From Phyllostachys edulis (taxonomy: Eukaryota > Streptophyta > Magnoliopsida > Poales > Poaceae): a DNA stretch of 64,000 bases. Position numbers and translations under genes: made by a program. Under the pieces are notes generated by a model that was not told the DNA's origin, did no database searches, and was given only the letters and a program-made list of their open reading frames with translations. Below are positions 54,241 through 64,000 of this stretch, one piece after another (position 1 is the stretch's first letter; each line of letters opens with the position of its first letter). The stretch is from positions 19,500,215 to 19,564,214 of the forward strand of contig CM070561.1 of assembly GCA_036346405.1 (NCBI GenBank). The letters run 5' to 3'.

Positions 54241-56633
54241 TCCCATGTCCTTATGGGTTTTAGAAATTCGGTGAGCTCTAGTATAAACCTGAAATAAGGT
54301 ATAAACTTTAGAATTCCATATCTTTTTCATTTTTAATCCAAATGAGGTCATTCAAAGTATGTTGGCTCTGTCTTGGACTTGACTTTAATCCAAAAATGAT
54401 TGTAAGTTGAGTTCAACTCCAGAGCTGATTTGCCATAAGATTTTAAAACCAACTTTAGAATATACACTTAAATCAATGCTTAACTTGTAAAATACAAAAC
54501 TAATGCTCGGTAGATTATTTTTGAGTGAGACCAACTTTGTTGGTTTCCTCTAATAATGAACTCACTGTGAAAATTAGTTTTGAGCTTGTTGCTGTTATAA
54601 AAATGAGGACTTGTGCATTATAATTTTGTTCAAGTTCTTGTTTTTGAAAATTTGTAGAGAGTGCAATATAGCTCCAAATGAGGTGAACTCAATTGTGTTA
54701 TTCATCTCATGAGGTGCTGGTTTTACAGTAAAAATTTCAGCTTCACTACTTTTCTAGAAAATGTTGCCTCACAATTAAATTAGTGAATAGTGCAGTTTGG
54801 TATTTTAGGGGCTGAGCAGAATTGTTTTGCTCATAACTTTTGCATTGAGAATCCAAATCAATTGGTTCTTGTTGCAAAATTCCCTAAAAATCACCCTCTT
54901 GCTGCTGTAGAAAATTCAGAGAATTTGGAGTTCGTTTGTTGTGCTGTCTTTGTTGTGTTTCGTCGTTTTATCGGTTCTTTCTCGCTTTTCCGTTAGAACT
55001 TCGACATTTGTGGTGATCCCGAGAGTGACCCTCCGCAACAAATTGACCAGCAACAGCAAGGCAAGCAGTTTGATCATTTCCATCATTGTCCCATTACTTT
55101 AAAGCTTAATATATCGTTTTACTTCTATGTATGCATGCTACTTTGTGTTAAATGTAAGCTAGCAAGCCTATAGTTGCATAATCTGTAGGAATTGTTCATC
55201 CTCTACTACCATGAGCCTAGGTTATTTGCTGTGGTGGGAGCTCGTTGGATGAGCTCTTATCACTTAGTAGTTTCGATGTAAATTGCTTAGACATGCTTAG
55301 TTATCGGTAGAAATGGGCGATCATCGACTTAGTCGATGGTCTTGATCACTCAAAACTGATTATTACTCCTATATGTCCAGCACTTGTGCTTTGATTAATT
55401 GTAAAATCAAAAATGAAAATAAAAGATTGATTTAGACTTGGGCATATTGGATGGATGGCGTGGTTTTTGGATGTGGTGGTATGCAGGTCCCTAAGGACCG
55501 AGTACTTGGGTCACTAAGCCAAGCGATTTCACGTACTAACCACGCGAGGGCATATGGAACCCCTCTTGACTAAGTACTCTAGGAGGTGTTAATTATGAGC
55601 GAGCTCGGTTGGTGTGTTTTCAAAAACAAATGTATATGTATAGTGTGGGAGGGAGCATTAGCTTAGGGAAGGTTGTGTGATGTCTCCTTCTCCCGTGGGT
55701 TGTGCAGCTCGTAATTAGCATTCATCCTTTGGAAAGGTCTCGTAGGACTTAGCCGTGCAAGACACCTTGGAAGTGTGCGTAAAGGAAAGGCGGTGCGGCG
55801 TGTGGATGCAGTGGTACACCTGCAGGATAAAACTATTCAATAGCCTCGTCCTAGGTTATGGACATGCTTGGTAAGGTCGTTCAAGACTAGACTACAACCT
55901 TTAATTAAAACTTGACATGGTTGGTATGAGCGGGAGTTCATGCTATTGTTGTGGTGACTTGGGTTAGTCACTTCGAGATTGTTCTTGTTGTTGTTATTAT
56001 GTTATTATCGTTGTTATTTCAACAATTAAAAATGCTTTGTCAAATTGCTTTCAATCTACTATGTTATTGCAAATGAAACTTGCTTTATGCTAAAATGAGT
56101 CCAAAGCCTCATCCACTTAAATAAAGCTTGCATGTAGCTAAATTATAGTTACTGTTATCTTACACGTCGGTCTTGCAGTACAATAAACAAGTTATTGTAC
56201 TCATTTGCTTTCTTAACAACTTTGTTGCAGAGAGGTAGAGCCCAAAGGGCTTTACTTTGTGAGTTTGTCTTGTGGTTGGGAGAGCGACTAGCTTGGCGGT
56301 CCGGTCGGTTGCCTTGTGGGCTAAAGGCACCTTGGTTGGCTCTTATTTTGGGCCATCTTTATGGCACTTTTGCTTCATTGTTATCTTTTTGTAATCATTG
56401 CTATTTGGCCTAAGGGCCTCTCTTTTGTAATATCTATTCCATATTAATGTTAACCGGTTTGTTGCTTATGTACTATGTGTTGTATGGAATTGATGCATTC
56501 TTTTGTTGTGAGGTATGTGTCTTGCATTCAGGAAGTATACATCTCTCGAGACCGAGTTTATTTGGTTGATAATACTAGGGTCAATTGGATGACTAAGTAT
56601 TATGAGCCTAATAAATCCGGGTGCTCACAAAAG

Positions 56634-56647
56634 TTGGTATCAGAGCC
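56634..56647 (+). other. Primer binding site, Gypsy B
   Basis: TTGGTATCAGAGCC, complementary to initiator methionine tRNA, four bases after the LTR end. Confidence 0.87.
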
Positions 56648-57397
56648 GTTATGACCGTAGTCACGCAAGCTTGGTCGTCCTTAGGATATTTTGAAAACCT
56701 ATTTTCAAAGCATCAAATGAGTTTTGAAAGCTTAGGTAAAATTCTCGGATTTTATTCCTTACCTATCTTAGCTTTCTCTTCTCATCCCACTCTAATTTGA
56801 GTTTTAAAAGTTGTTTTCCTCTCTTCCCTTCTACAAAATAGTTGTTATCGATTAACACTGGGTTTTTGGGAGAACCAATGAGATTGGCAAATTGAAGTGT
56901 GAGCTGCCCACTATAAGGTTTTGAAGTTCGAGTCGGTGATTAGACAAGGAGCTTGGATGTAAAACAGACAGCAAGCATCAAATTTCCGGACAGCAGTCTC
57001 AAAGGTTTCTAATTAGGATAGATAATGAGAGGTTAATCAACTAAAACTTGTGGGAATAAAAGGGTAAGATGTGATACTAGTTAGCTAAGTATCTAACACT
57101 TATTTCGCTGCATTAACCTTGCTCTCTAATAGTTTTAGATCTCATCTTACAATCTGATTTTTAATCTTCTCGATCAATTACTCGTTCATTCAATACGGGT
57201 TAGTTGAGTTGAGAAGTTGAGCCTTCTTTTGGTGTTTCTTGGCTGTTTTAGAGTCTTTTAGAAGCTTTTTAAAGTTTAAATAACCGCTGATTTTGGCTTT
57301 CGTTTGGGGTGATATTCCATTCCCTAGTCGATCGCTTTTGCTTTCTTTAAGGCTTTGTTTTGGGTCTAGTTGCTAACCAAAAATTCCTTGTAACAGG
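56648..57397 (+). other. Gypsy B leader
   Basis: 750 AT-rich bases between primer site and gag with no frame of note. TAACAG directly before the gag ATG resembles a splice acceptor. Confidence 0.5.
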
Positions 57398-58440
57398 ATG
57401 GCGGGACTTTTGTAGCGGCCAAGGCGATCGGTGGTCCGGACGAGGAGCTTCCTCCTCCTCCGACCATGGCCGAGGTTCTTCTTCAGATCGGCGCAACCGC
57501 GGATGACCGGAGAGTTCTCTTGGGCGTCATCGCGCAACACCACTGCACTTACCGGAGCTTGAGGATCTGGGCGGGAATGCCCATCACCGCGTGGAGGACT
57601 CGCGGAGTTTCTTCGTACTCGGCCCCTACCTTTTCCGGTCGAGGACCCGCTCGTCTGAGCGATTGGCCCGTTTGGTTGGCGAAGCTCAAGATAGCGCAGA
57701 TGCTGGGAGCACGAGAAGGCGCTGCTCGATCGCACCGGTGGAGGGTGCAACTTTGTCATGGTGGGAGAGCTTTCTCGCCATGCAGCCCGTGGATCACACC
57801 GTCTCTTGGGAGGAGTTCCGTGCTGCCTTCCGACGGGCTCACATCCCTGCCGGCTTGATGGAGATCAAGAAGCAGGAGTTTCTTGCACTCAAGCAAGGGC
57901 GTAGCTTCAGTCATGGAGTATGTCTACGAGTTCAACCATCTAGCTCGTTATGCTCTCGAGGATGCCACCGATATGGCTAAGTGAGGCCAAGTTCAGCGTG
58001 GCTTGTCCGAGGAGTCAAGGACAAGCTATCCATTGTCGACTTTCCTGATTTTCAGACCTTGGTCGACAAGGCCATTGTCGTGAGCATGCGGCTCGAGAGC
58101 TTATGGACTCCATAGCGCAAGTGGGAGGCCCATAAGTCATCGAGGCGATTCTTCCGCCCCGCTTGAGGCGCCTCTGGGGTACCACTCTCACTCTTGGCGC
58201 CCGAGGTCACTCGCCTCGTTTCGTCCTTCGCAGCCGTGTCTCGATCACGTGCACTGCGAGTCAACAGAGCGGCCCCTAAACAGGCCGCCGGGTCACATGT
58301 TTCTCATGCAACGAAGGGGCATTATGCGAACCAATGCCCTAAGAAGGCGAGAGGCGACCCCTCGTCCTAATGGAGGACGCGGGCAGAGGTGGTGCGGCTC
58401 AGGACGAAGATCGTCCGGCTACCCAAGGCGTGGGTAGTGG
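57398..58440 (+). pseudogene. gag: Gypsy B gag (broken)
   Basis: This is the capsid and nucleocapsid protein. The ATG at 57398 (CAGGATGGCGGG) is probably the family start but runs into TAG after five codons. Capsid pieces follow in shifting frames: RLVGEAQDSADA, TLSWWESFLAM, VSWEEFRAAFRRAHIPAGLM and EIKKQEFLALKQG at 57700-57900, then VMEYVYEFNHLARYA near 57915. The zinc knuckle (C-F-S-C ... H-Y-A-N-Q-C, 58298-58337) has lost one base in its middle. At least four indels separate these motifs. Confidence 0.83.
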
Positions 58441-58900
58441 TCGCGTCAACGCCATCACCACAGAGGAGGCTCGGGAGGCACCCGGCGCCGTGCTAGGTAC
58501 ACTTTCGTTAACTCTCATCCCGCTCTTCGTTTTGTTTGATTCAGAGCATCTCATTCATTTGTTTTCGAAGTCTTTTCTTTGCTGTTGGAGAGCTTCTTTT
58601 CTCTCCATTGTCGGTCCCGCTTCTCATTCGCTCTCCGGTTCGGAGTTGAGAGCTGAATCTGAGTGTAGGATGTCCCTATCGAGATCGAAGGGTAGGTTTC
58701 TTAGCTTAACCTTATCCTTCTCCATTCAGCGAGTCTTGATGTGATTCTTGGCATGGATTGGTTGTCCCAAAGACATGGGGCAAATCGATTCGCCAGAGGC
58801 TCATCTCTGTCTAGCTCCTCCGTGGCGAGGTTAAGCTCGCCAAGTCGCTAGATCCGCATCTCTTGGCTTGAAGCGAAGCCCGCTCTAGATATTAGCGAAG
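58441..58900 (+). pseudogene. Gypsy B protease (broken)
   Basis: An aspartic protease that would mature the polyprotein. SGRVNAITTEEAREAPGAVL leads in. At 58532-58546 FVLFDS is followed by a lost base where GASHSF should come; the shifted frame then gives SKSF. GSELRAESECR and, near 58741, VILGMDWLS complete the domain. The catalytic D-S-G is thus interrupted by a one-base deletion. Confidence 0.78.
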
Positions 58901-59640
58901 TCCCAACAGTTTGTGACTTTGTTGATGTCTTTCCGCCGATCTTCCAGGATGCCACCCGTTCGAGACCTCGAGTTTGTCATTGAGTTGGCTCCGGTGCACC
59001 GCCCCTATCTCAAAGAGGCCTTATCGGATGCCACCAAGCGAGTTGGTGGAGTTGAAGAAGCGATTAAGTGAGCTGCAAGAGAAGGGTTTCATTCGCCTAG
59101 CTCATCTCCGTGGGGTTGTCCGGCAATCTTCGTAAAGAAGAAGGGCGGTACTTTACGCATGTCGTTGATTACCGCCCACTTAATGAAGTGACGATGAAGA
59201 ACAAGTATCCTTTGCCCGATCGGCGATCTCTTGATCAATTAAGCTGGAGCTCGAGTTTTCTCCAAGATTGATCGAGAGTGGGATATCATCGAGTTCGGAT
59301 TCGACCCGAGGATATTCCAAAGACGGCGTTTCTACTCGCTTCACGGCTTGTATGAATACCATTGTCATGTCATTCGCTTAACCAATGCTCCCGCCTTGTT
59401 CATGAACCTCATGAATTCGGTATTCATGGAGTATTTGGATAAGTTTGTCGTGGTCTTCATCGATGATATTCTTATCTATTCCAAGAACGATGAGGAACAT
59501 GCCGAGCATCTGAAGCTTGTGTTAGGCAAGCTACGTGAGCACCACCAGACTGCGAAGTTCGACAAGTGTGCGTTCGGTTGAAGGAAGTGGCTTTCTTAGG
59601 CCATATTCTTTCGCGGAGGCGTGGTATTGATCCTAGCAAG
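58901..59640 (+). pseudogene. Gypsy B reverse transcriptase (broken, active site intact)
   Basis: Pieces in three frames: FVDVFPP and DLEFVIELAPVHRPY (58915-59010), ELVELKKRLSELQEKGFIR (59040-59095), CPAIFVKKKGGTLRM, RPLNEVTMKNKYPL, then YEYHCHVIRLTNAPALFMNL. The active site FIDDILIYSKN is at 59456-59488 with both aspartates present, unlike Gypsy A. HAEHLKLVLGKLREH follows. Deletions near 59095-59165 and 59220-59340 break the fingers and palm. Confidence 0.86.
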
Positions 59641-60235
59641 GTCACCGATGTTCTTTCATGGAGTCCGCCACTTCGGTCAGAAGTGCGGAGTTTCTTGGTT
59701 TAGCGGGATATTATCGCGCTTTATCGAGAACTTCTCCAAGATCATGGCCGATGACGGAGTTGCTCAAGAAGGACAAGAAGTTCTTGTGGTGCGATGCTTG
59801 CATGGCAAGTTTCCATACTCAAGAAGCGTTTGACCACCGCTCCGTTCTTGTTCTTCCCGATATCCATCGCAGACCGATGTCTTTTGCGATGCTTCTCGTC
59901 GAGGCCTCGGTTGTGTCCTTATGCAAGAAGGCAAGGTAGTGGCCTATGCATCAAGGCAATTGAGACCTCATGAACTCAACTACCCTACTCATGATTTGGA
60001 GTTGGTGCTTGTGATTCATGCACTTAAGATTTGGCGACATTACCTAATCAGTGTCGTTGTGAAGTGTATTCGGATCACAAAAGCCTCAAGTACTTGTTCA
60101 CCCAACCCGACTGAACCTCGTGCAAAGGAGATGGTTGGAGTTGATCAAGGATTATGATATGGGTATTCACTACCATCCGGGCAAGGCTAATGTCGTTCCG
60201 AGCGCGCTTAGTCGCAGCGCATTGTAATGCCTTAG
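59641..60235 (+). pseudogene. Gypsy B RNase H (broken)
   Basis: FLGLAGYYRA-like connection sequence (59695), then DVFCDAS-type bases near 59875. GKVVAYASRQLRPHELNYPT, HDLEL and IHALKIWRHYLI follow in frame at 59925-60045. The C-terminal words (SDHK, YLFTQP, DYDMGIHYHPGKANVVP) are spread over several frames to 60215. Confidence 0.8.
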
Positions 60236-61176
60236 TGCTCAAGGAGCATTCGCCCTCTCTTCTCGAGGCATTCCAGCGTCTCAACTTGGAGATAGTTGAG
60301 CATGGATCTCTATTTGCCATGGTTGTGCAACCAACCTTGGTGGATCGGATCAAGTCCGCTCGTGATCGGTTTGGGAGTGAGCCACATTAAGGCAAATGTC
60401 AAGAACGGAGCGACCAAGTGCTTCTCTCGAGGATGAGCATGGCGTCGTGAGGTTCGAACAACGCCCATGGTTCCAAAGGACATGGAGTTGCGAATTTGAT
60501 CCTCATGAAGCCCATGATTCGCCTTTATCCATTCATCCGGGGCCACAAAGATGTATCAAGATCTCGCCAGAGATTTTGGTGGACCCGAATGAAGAGGGAG
60601 ATCGCGGTTCGTTCGAGTGCGGCGTGTGTCGTCGTGTCAAGGCGAAGCATCGGCGTCTGCAGGGCTTGACCTTTGCCAATTCCTGAGTGGAAGTGGGATT
60701 CGATCGGAATGGATTTCATCACCGGTCTACCCACGTCCCCGAAGAAGAATGATGCCATTTGGGTCGTCATCGATCGATTGACTAAGGTGGCACATTTCCT
60801 TCCCGTCAAGACTGAACTTCGGGTAGGTCTTTTGGCGGAACTCTATATCGCCCGCATCGTGAGTTTGCACGGTGTGCCGAAGACGATTGTGTCGGATCGT
60901 GGATCCCTTTTCACGTCTCGTTTTTGGCATAGCTTGCAAGAGGCTATGGGCACTCGTCTTACCTTTAGCACGGCATTTCACCCCCAAACTGATGGTCAGA
61001 CCGAGAGGGTCAACCAGGTTTTGGAAGACATGCTTCGTGCTTGTGTCCTTTCCTATGGGAAGCATTGGGAGAAATGCTTGCCATTCGCCGAGTTTTCTTA
61101 TAACAACAGCTTTCAGGCCAGTCTCGGCATGGCACCATTTGAGGCCTTATACGGGAGAAAGTGTAGAACCCGTTGA
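60236..61176 (+). pseudogene. Gypsy B integrase (catalytic core open, N-terminus broken)
   Basis: The linker SLLEAFQRLNLEIVEHG, the decayed zinc part (FECGVCRRVKAKH near 60615) and then an uninterrupted core at 60673-61176 are seen. PEWKWDSIGMDFITGLP gives the first catalytic aspartate, HGVPKTIVSDRGSLFTSRFW the second, and HPQTDGQTERVNQ the glutamate. YNNSFQASLGMAPFEALYGR closes the core. All three active-site residues are intact. This is the longest undamaged coding block in the window. Confidence 0.88.
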
Positions 61177-61760
61177 GGCGGTCGAGACGGTGAGACCTCT
61201 CTTTGGCGGACTCAATCAATGAGGCGGCGCCAAGTCCGGCTTATTCGTGGCGTTTGCATGACTCAATCCAGCAAAAGAGCTATGCGGACCGCCGTCGACG
61301 TGAGTTACGTTTTGAGCCTAATGACTTTGTTTATCTCAAAGTCTCTCCTTTGAAGGGCCATCAACGTTTCGGCGTCAAGGGCAAGTTAGCTCCTCGATAT
61401 GTCGGTCCCTACCGCATTATCGAGAAGAAGGAGTCATTGCCTATAAGTTGGAGTTGCCACCTGCACTTGAGGGGTACATGATGTTTTCCATGTGTCCGGC
61501 TTAAGAAGTGCCTCCGTGTTCCAACCGAGGAAGCTCCGTTGGAAACCCTCGATGTCGGGAAGATTTGACCTATCGCGAGCACCTGTTCGCGTGCTCGATG
61601 AGTCTGAGCGAAGGACAAGGAATAAGACCATCAAGTTCCTTAAAGTTCGAGTGGTCAAACCATTCCGAGGATGAGGCTACTTGGGAAAGAGAAGATCGCG
61701 TCACGCAAGGACTATCCATCTTTCTTTATCGAGTGAGCCAAATCTCGGGCGAGATTTTTG
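61177..61760 (+). pseudogene. Gypsy B pol C-terminus with chromodomain (broken)
   Basis: SYADRRRRELRFEPNDFVYL and GKLAPRYVGPYRIIEK form the SH3-like region (61280-61432). HDVFHVSGL, then VRVLDESERRTRNKTIKFLK and, one frame over, VEWSNHSEDEATWEREDRV make up the chromodomain (61590-61700). It would bind modified histone tails and steer integration. Two frameshifts divide it. Confidence 0.8.
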
Positions 61761-61773
61761 TTAGGGGAGATTT
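61761..61773 (+). other. Polypurine tract, Gypsy B
   Basis: TTAGGGGAGATTT directly before the 3' LTR; it primes plus-strand synthesis. Confidence 0.75.
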
Positions 61774-64000
61774 TGTAACATCCCAACTGTATAATTAGGG
61801 TTAATCAAGTATAATTATATGTGTAGAAATTAAAACTTTTCTCACAACTTGAAAACCCTAAAATCTCATGTAATTCTTGTCCAAGAGTTGTGTAATCCAA
61901 AACACAAAGCTCTTGTTGACCAAAAGTCAAATTCCTTTTCCAATTATCTTAAATCTTGTGCCAAACAATTGGAAAGTATTTTCTTTGGTCCTAAAACTGA
62001 GGTGGGACCCCTCTGAAAAATATCATGAGTTATAACACTTGTTGATAATTTTTGGAGGCAAAACAATCCTTTAAACAACCTTCATGAATTTCCTGAGAAA
62101 AATGCATTGCATAATAACCTCTGGAAATTTTATGCAAGGTTACTCTCATTGTCAGCAAGCTCCAGTTAAAGTTTCATCAAATTTGGAGTTCATTTGCTAT
62201 CTCAAATAATTCTGCTAAGTTTCAGCTGTTAAAACTAAAATTTAAAGCCTACTTTGTTCCTTGGGCTAGCCACTTTGCAAATTTGGTCAGGCCAACCCCA
62301 TCGACCTCCTTCCCCACCTTGATGAGGTCGTAGCCGTTGGATCTAATCCAAGGCCACGACCTCCCCTCAACTCAACGCACCGGGACCTCCCTTGAAGTCC
62401 TCTGACCGCGTGGACCTCCTCGGTTCAACGTGGGCGCCAGACCTCCTCATGGTCAACACTTGCAGGCTTTCCCACCTCATCAGTCAGAACCGTTGGATCA
62501 AAGATCACGGTCATGACCTCCACATGTGTTAAACCTCAAAGACCTCCTCGATTTGTTAAACCATCGCGGCGAGGTCATCCCATTTGTTGAGGTCGTGGCC
62601 GTTGGATCAAATCCAATGACCACGACCTCCTCCTCAACATACTCAGTCAGTCTTCCATTTCACGTGAGGTCATAGCCCTTGGATCCAAGATCCATGGCCC
62701 GACCTCCCCTCTGTTAAACTAAGCAAACCTCCCACCTAACCACGGTCGTAGCCATTGGATCAAATCCAACACTCACGACCTCCCGTGCTATCAAGCACTC
62801 ACAACCTCCTCATCTTTTGTCGTGCACCGTTAGATTAAAATCTACGGTCACGACCTCCTCCTTGTCTTATCGCATCAAACCTCCCCAACAAGACGTGAGA
62901 TCGTAGCCCTTAGATCTAAATCTAAAGGCCTGACCTCCCTTGTGCGTTAGCAAGCTCAGACCTCCACCTCTTTTGATCGAACCCTTAGATCTAAATCTAG
63001 CGATCTGACCTCCCTTGCTCATTGCGCATCATATCGAGACCTCCCCATCGAGTCGGTGCCCTTGGATTTAAATCCAAAGGCCATGACCTCCCTCATGTCC
63101 TTTTGATCGCGTGCGGTTAAGTCCTCATTTGGAGGTCCACACGTTGGATGGAGATCCAACGCTTTGGACCTCTGTCCCTTTCTCTCACGTGCGTTTTGCG
63201 ATTAAGAAATCGGAGGGCCACGACCTCCCCATCCTTGATCGTGTGGTGGGACCTCCTCCCACCACTTAAAACATAACGGTTCAAAAATGGATCCGATGGT
63301 TAGGACCTCTCCCGAGTCTTATCCAGCGGTCACCAAGACCTCCTGTTCTTCTCCTTCCTCTGCGCGCATCGTGCTCGAGCGGTGGAGTTGTCGCCGCCAG
63401 CCTCATGCACCTTTATGACTCTCTGTGACCGCATTTAATGTGGTCACTTTCCTCTTCAGTCAAGACAGGCTGCCCCCTTGTCAACCTTTATGTCTTGTCC
63501 ACCCCATGGACCAACAGTGGGCTAAGCTCACCATGGAGCTTAGCCCCACTCCTAACCATCACCTCGGGCTATAAATTATCCTTGGAAGCCTCCTTGGCTT
63601 CCTTTGCACCTAACCGACCTCGGCCTTGCACTTGTGCGTGGTGAGCTCCTCATCCCAAACTCACCTCCCATCTTGGCTGCCATTGTTGAGGACCTTGGAG
63701 CTTCTCGGTAGCTCGGGAGTTCAGTGGCTCCCTCTTTCAAACCTTGCTCACTCTTGCTCCTAAAACCTCTTGGAAGTTAACCCTAACTTGAATTGTTTGG
63801 GCATTTTTCAGAGGTGGACAAAGTCGAGCTTGGGCTTTGGAGCTTTGGGTCGTGAAGCTTCCTTGCCTTCCCCAACTCCGGTCATCACCTCCACGACCTC
63901 CCGGCACCTTAGGACCTCCGGTACACCCCTGTTAGTCCTTTAGATCTTGGCACCCGCTGAATGCATGTTGCGGAGCTTAAGTTTTAGCTGCAGCTTGATT
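61774..64000 (+). repeat. 3' LTR of Gypsy B, first 2.2 kb
   Basis: Starts TGTAACATCCCAACTG and follows 51084-53340 closely, including the GACCTCC array and a TATA box at 63570-63576. Differences are mostly losses or gains of one to three bases. It continues past the window end. Confidence 0.87.
63570..63576 (+). promoter_or_regulatory. TATA box of Gypsy B 3' LTR
   Basis: TATAAAT, the copy of 52907-52913. It could drive transcription out of the element to the right. Confidence 0.5.

Larger units (their letters stand above)
51084..56629 (+). repeat. 5' LTR of Gypsy B (5.55 kb)
   Basis: Runs from TGTAACATCCC to GGGTGCTCACA. U3 is about 1.85 kb and ends with a TATA box at 52907. R/U5 of about 3.7 kb follows. 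GACCTCC arrays lie on both sides of the promoter. The part from 54300 to 56620 is AT-rich and holds no recognised gene. Confidence 0.85.
51084..64000 (+). mobile_element. Gypsy B: Tekay-like chromovirus, plus strand, 3' LTR cut by window end
   Basis: The 5' LTR (51084-56629), primer site, leader, gag, protease, reverse transcriptase, RNase H, integrase, chromodomain, polypurine tract and 3' LTR (61774 on) are all present in Ty3/Gypsy order. The two LTRs share the start TGTAACATCCCAA and are closely alike over the 2.2 kb visible in both. The chromodomain end (NKTIKFLKVEWSNH in one frame, DEATWERED) assigns it to chromoviruses. The genes have many frameshifts. The right flank and so the target duplication lie outside the window. 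Confidence 0.9.

Noticed and set aside
49207..56647. tRNA genes suggested by TGGTATCAGAG sequences
   Set aside because: These are primer binding sites next to LTR ends. No cloverleaf surrounds them.
57373..57759. Minus-strand 128-codon frame opposite Gypsy B gag
   Set aside because: Antisense of gag sequence whose plus-strand motifs are clear.

Overview
The window is plant nuclear DNA, almost certainly from a grass (Poaceae). The evidence is retrotransposon families typical of grasses: a Sirevirus-like Copia whose LTRs carry many GCGGTAGTACCGC palindromes, Angela/BARE-type Copia LTRs opening TGTTGG(A/T)GATATG, and Tekay/Del-type chromodomain Gypsy elements with very long LTRs. A DUF295-type F-box gene and a Mutator-like element carrying a plant mobile domain gene fit the same picture. 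I see no rRNA or tRNA gene, no CRISPR array and no bacterial-style operon. No host gene in the window looks intact. Layout, 1-34067: this is a nest of LTR retrotransposons. A minus-strand Gypsy LTR (1-3015) abuts the 3' LTR of minus-strand Gypsy A (3016-18139). That LTR was later entered by a Sirevirus-like solo LTR (3680-5754) and by a 9.65 kb Copia (7811-17461). The decayed body of Gypsy A runs leftward in sense from 24494 to 18140. To its right a long plus-strand LTR (24495-30165) meets a minus-strand LTR of the same family (30166-34067) tail to tail, giving a large inverted repeat. The second arm is interrupted by an Angela-like solo LTR (31116-32662). Layout, 34128-45441: an 11.3 kb Mutator-like element (MULE) has inverted repeats of about 250 bp. 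In plus orientation it holds a MuDR-type transposase remnant, a multi-exon plant mobile domain (PMD) gene and a small GRF-type zinc-finger gene. A possible captured kinesin-12 fragment lies antisense near its left end. Its non-coding parts hold four different tandem arrays: a 112 bp repeat, a 140 bp repeat built on the same GGCGTGAC motif as the inverted repeats, a TTAGGG telomere-like tract, and a 30 bp repeat just upstream of a TATA box. This MULE is the best candidate for an unusual biological unit. Layout, 45442-50640: the only recognisable host gene is a DUF295-type F-box pseudogene (47040-50487). It has an in-frame stop, a frameshift, and a 2.41 kb non-autonomous Angela-like insertion flanked by a perfect ATAGG target duplication. 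Layout, 51084-64000: plus-strand Gypsy B (Tekay-like) has a 5.55 kb 5' LTR, a gag-pol body with a C-terminal chromodomain, and a 3' LTR cut by the window end. Its LTR carries two arrays built on the heptamer GACCTCC and small palindromes. Single-base indels break conserved motifs in many of these genes, including inside elements whose two LTRs still look very alike, so part of the decay may be residual assembly error. All identifications come from motif reading by eye; no database search was possible.
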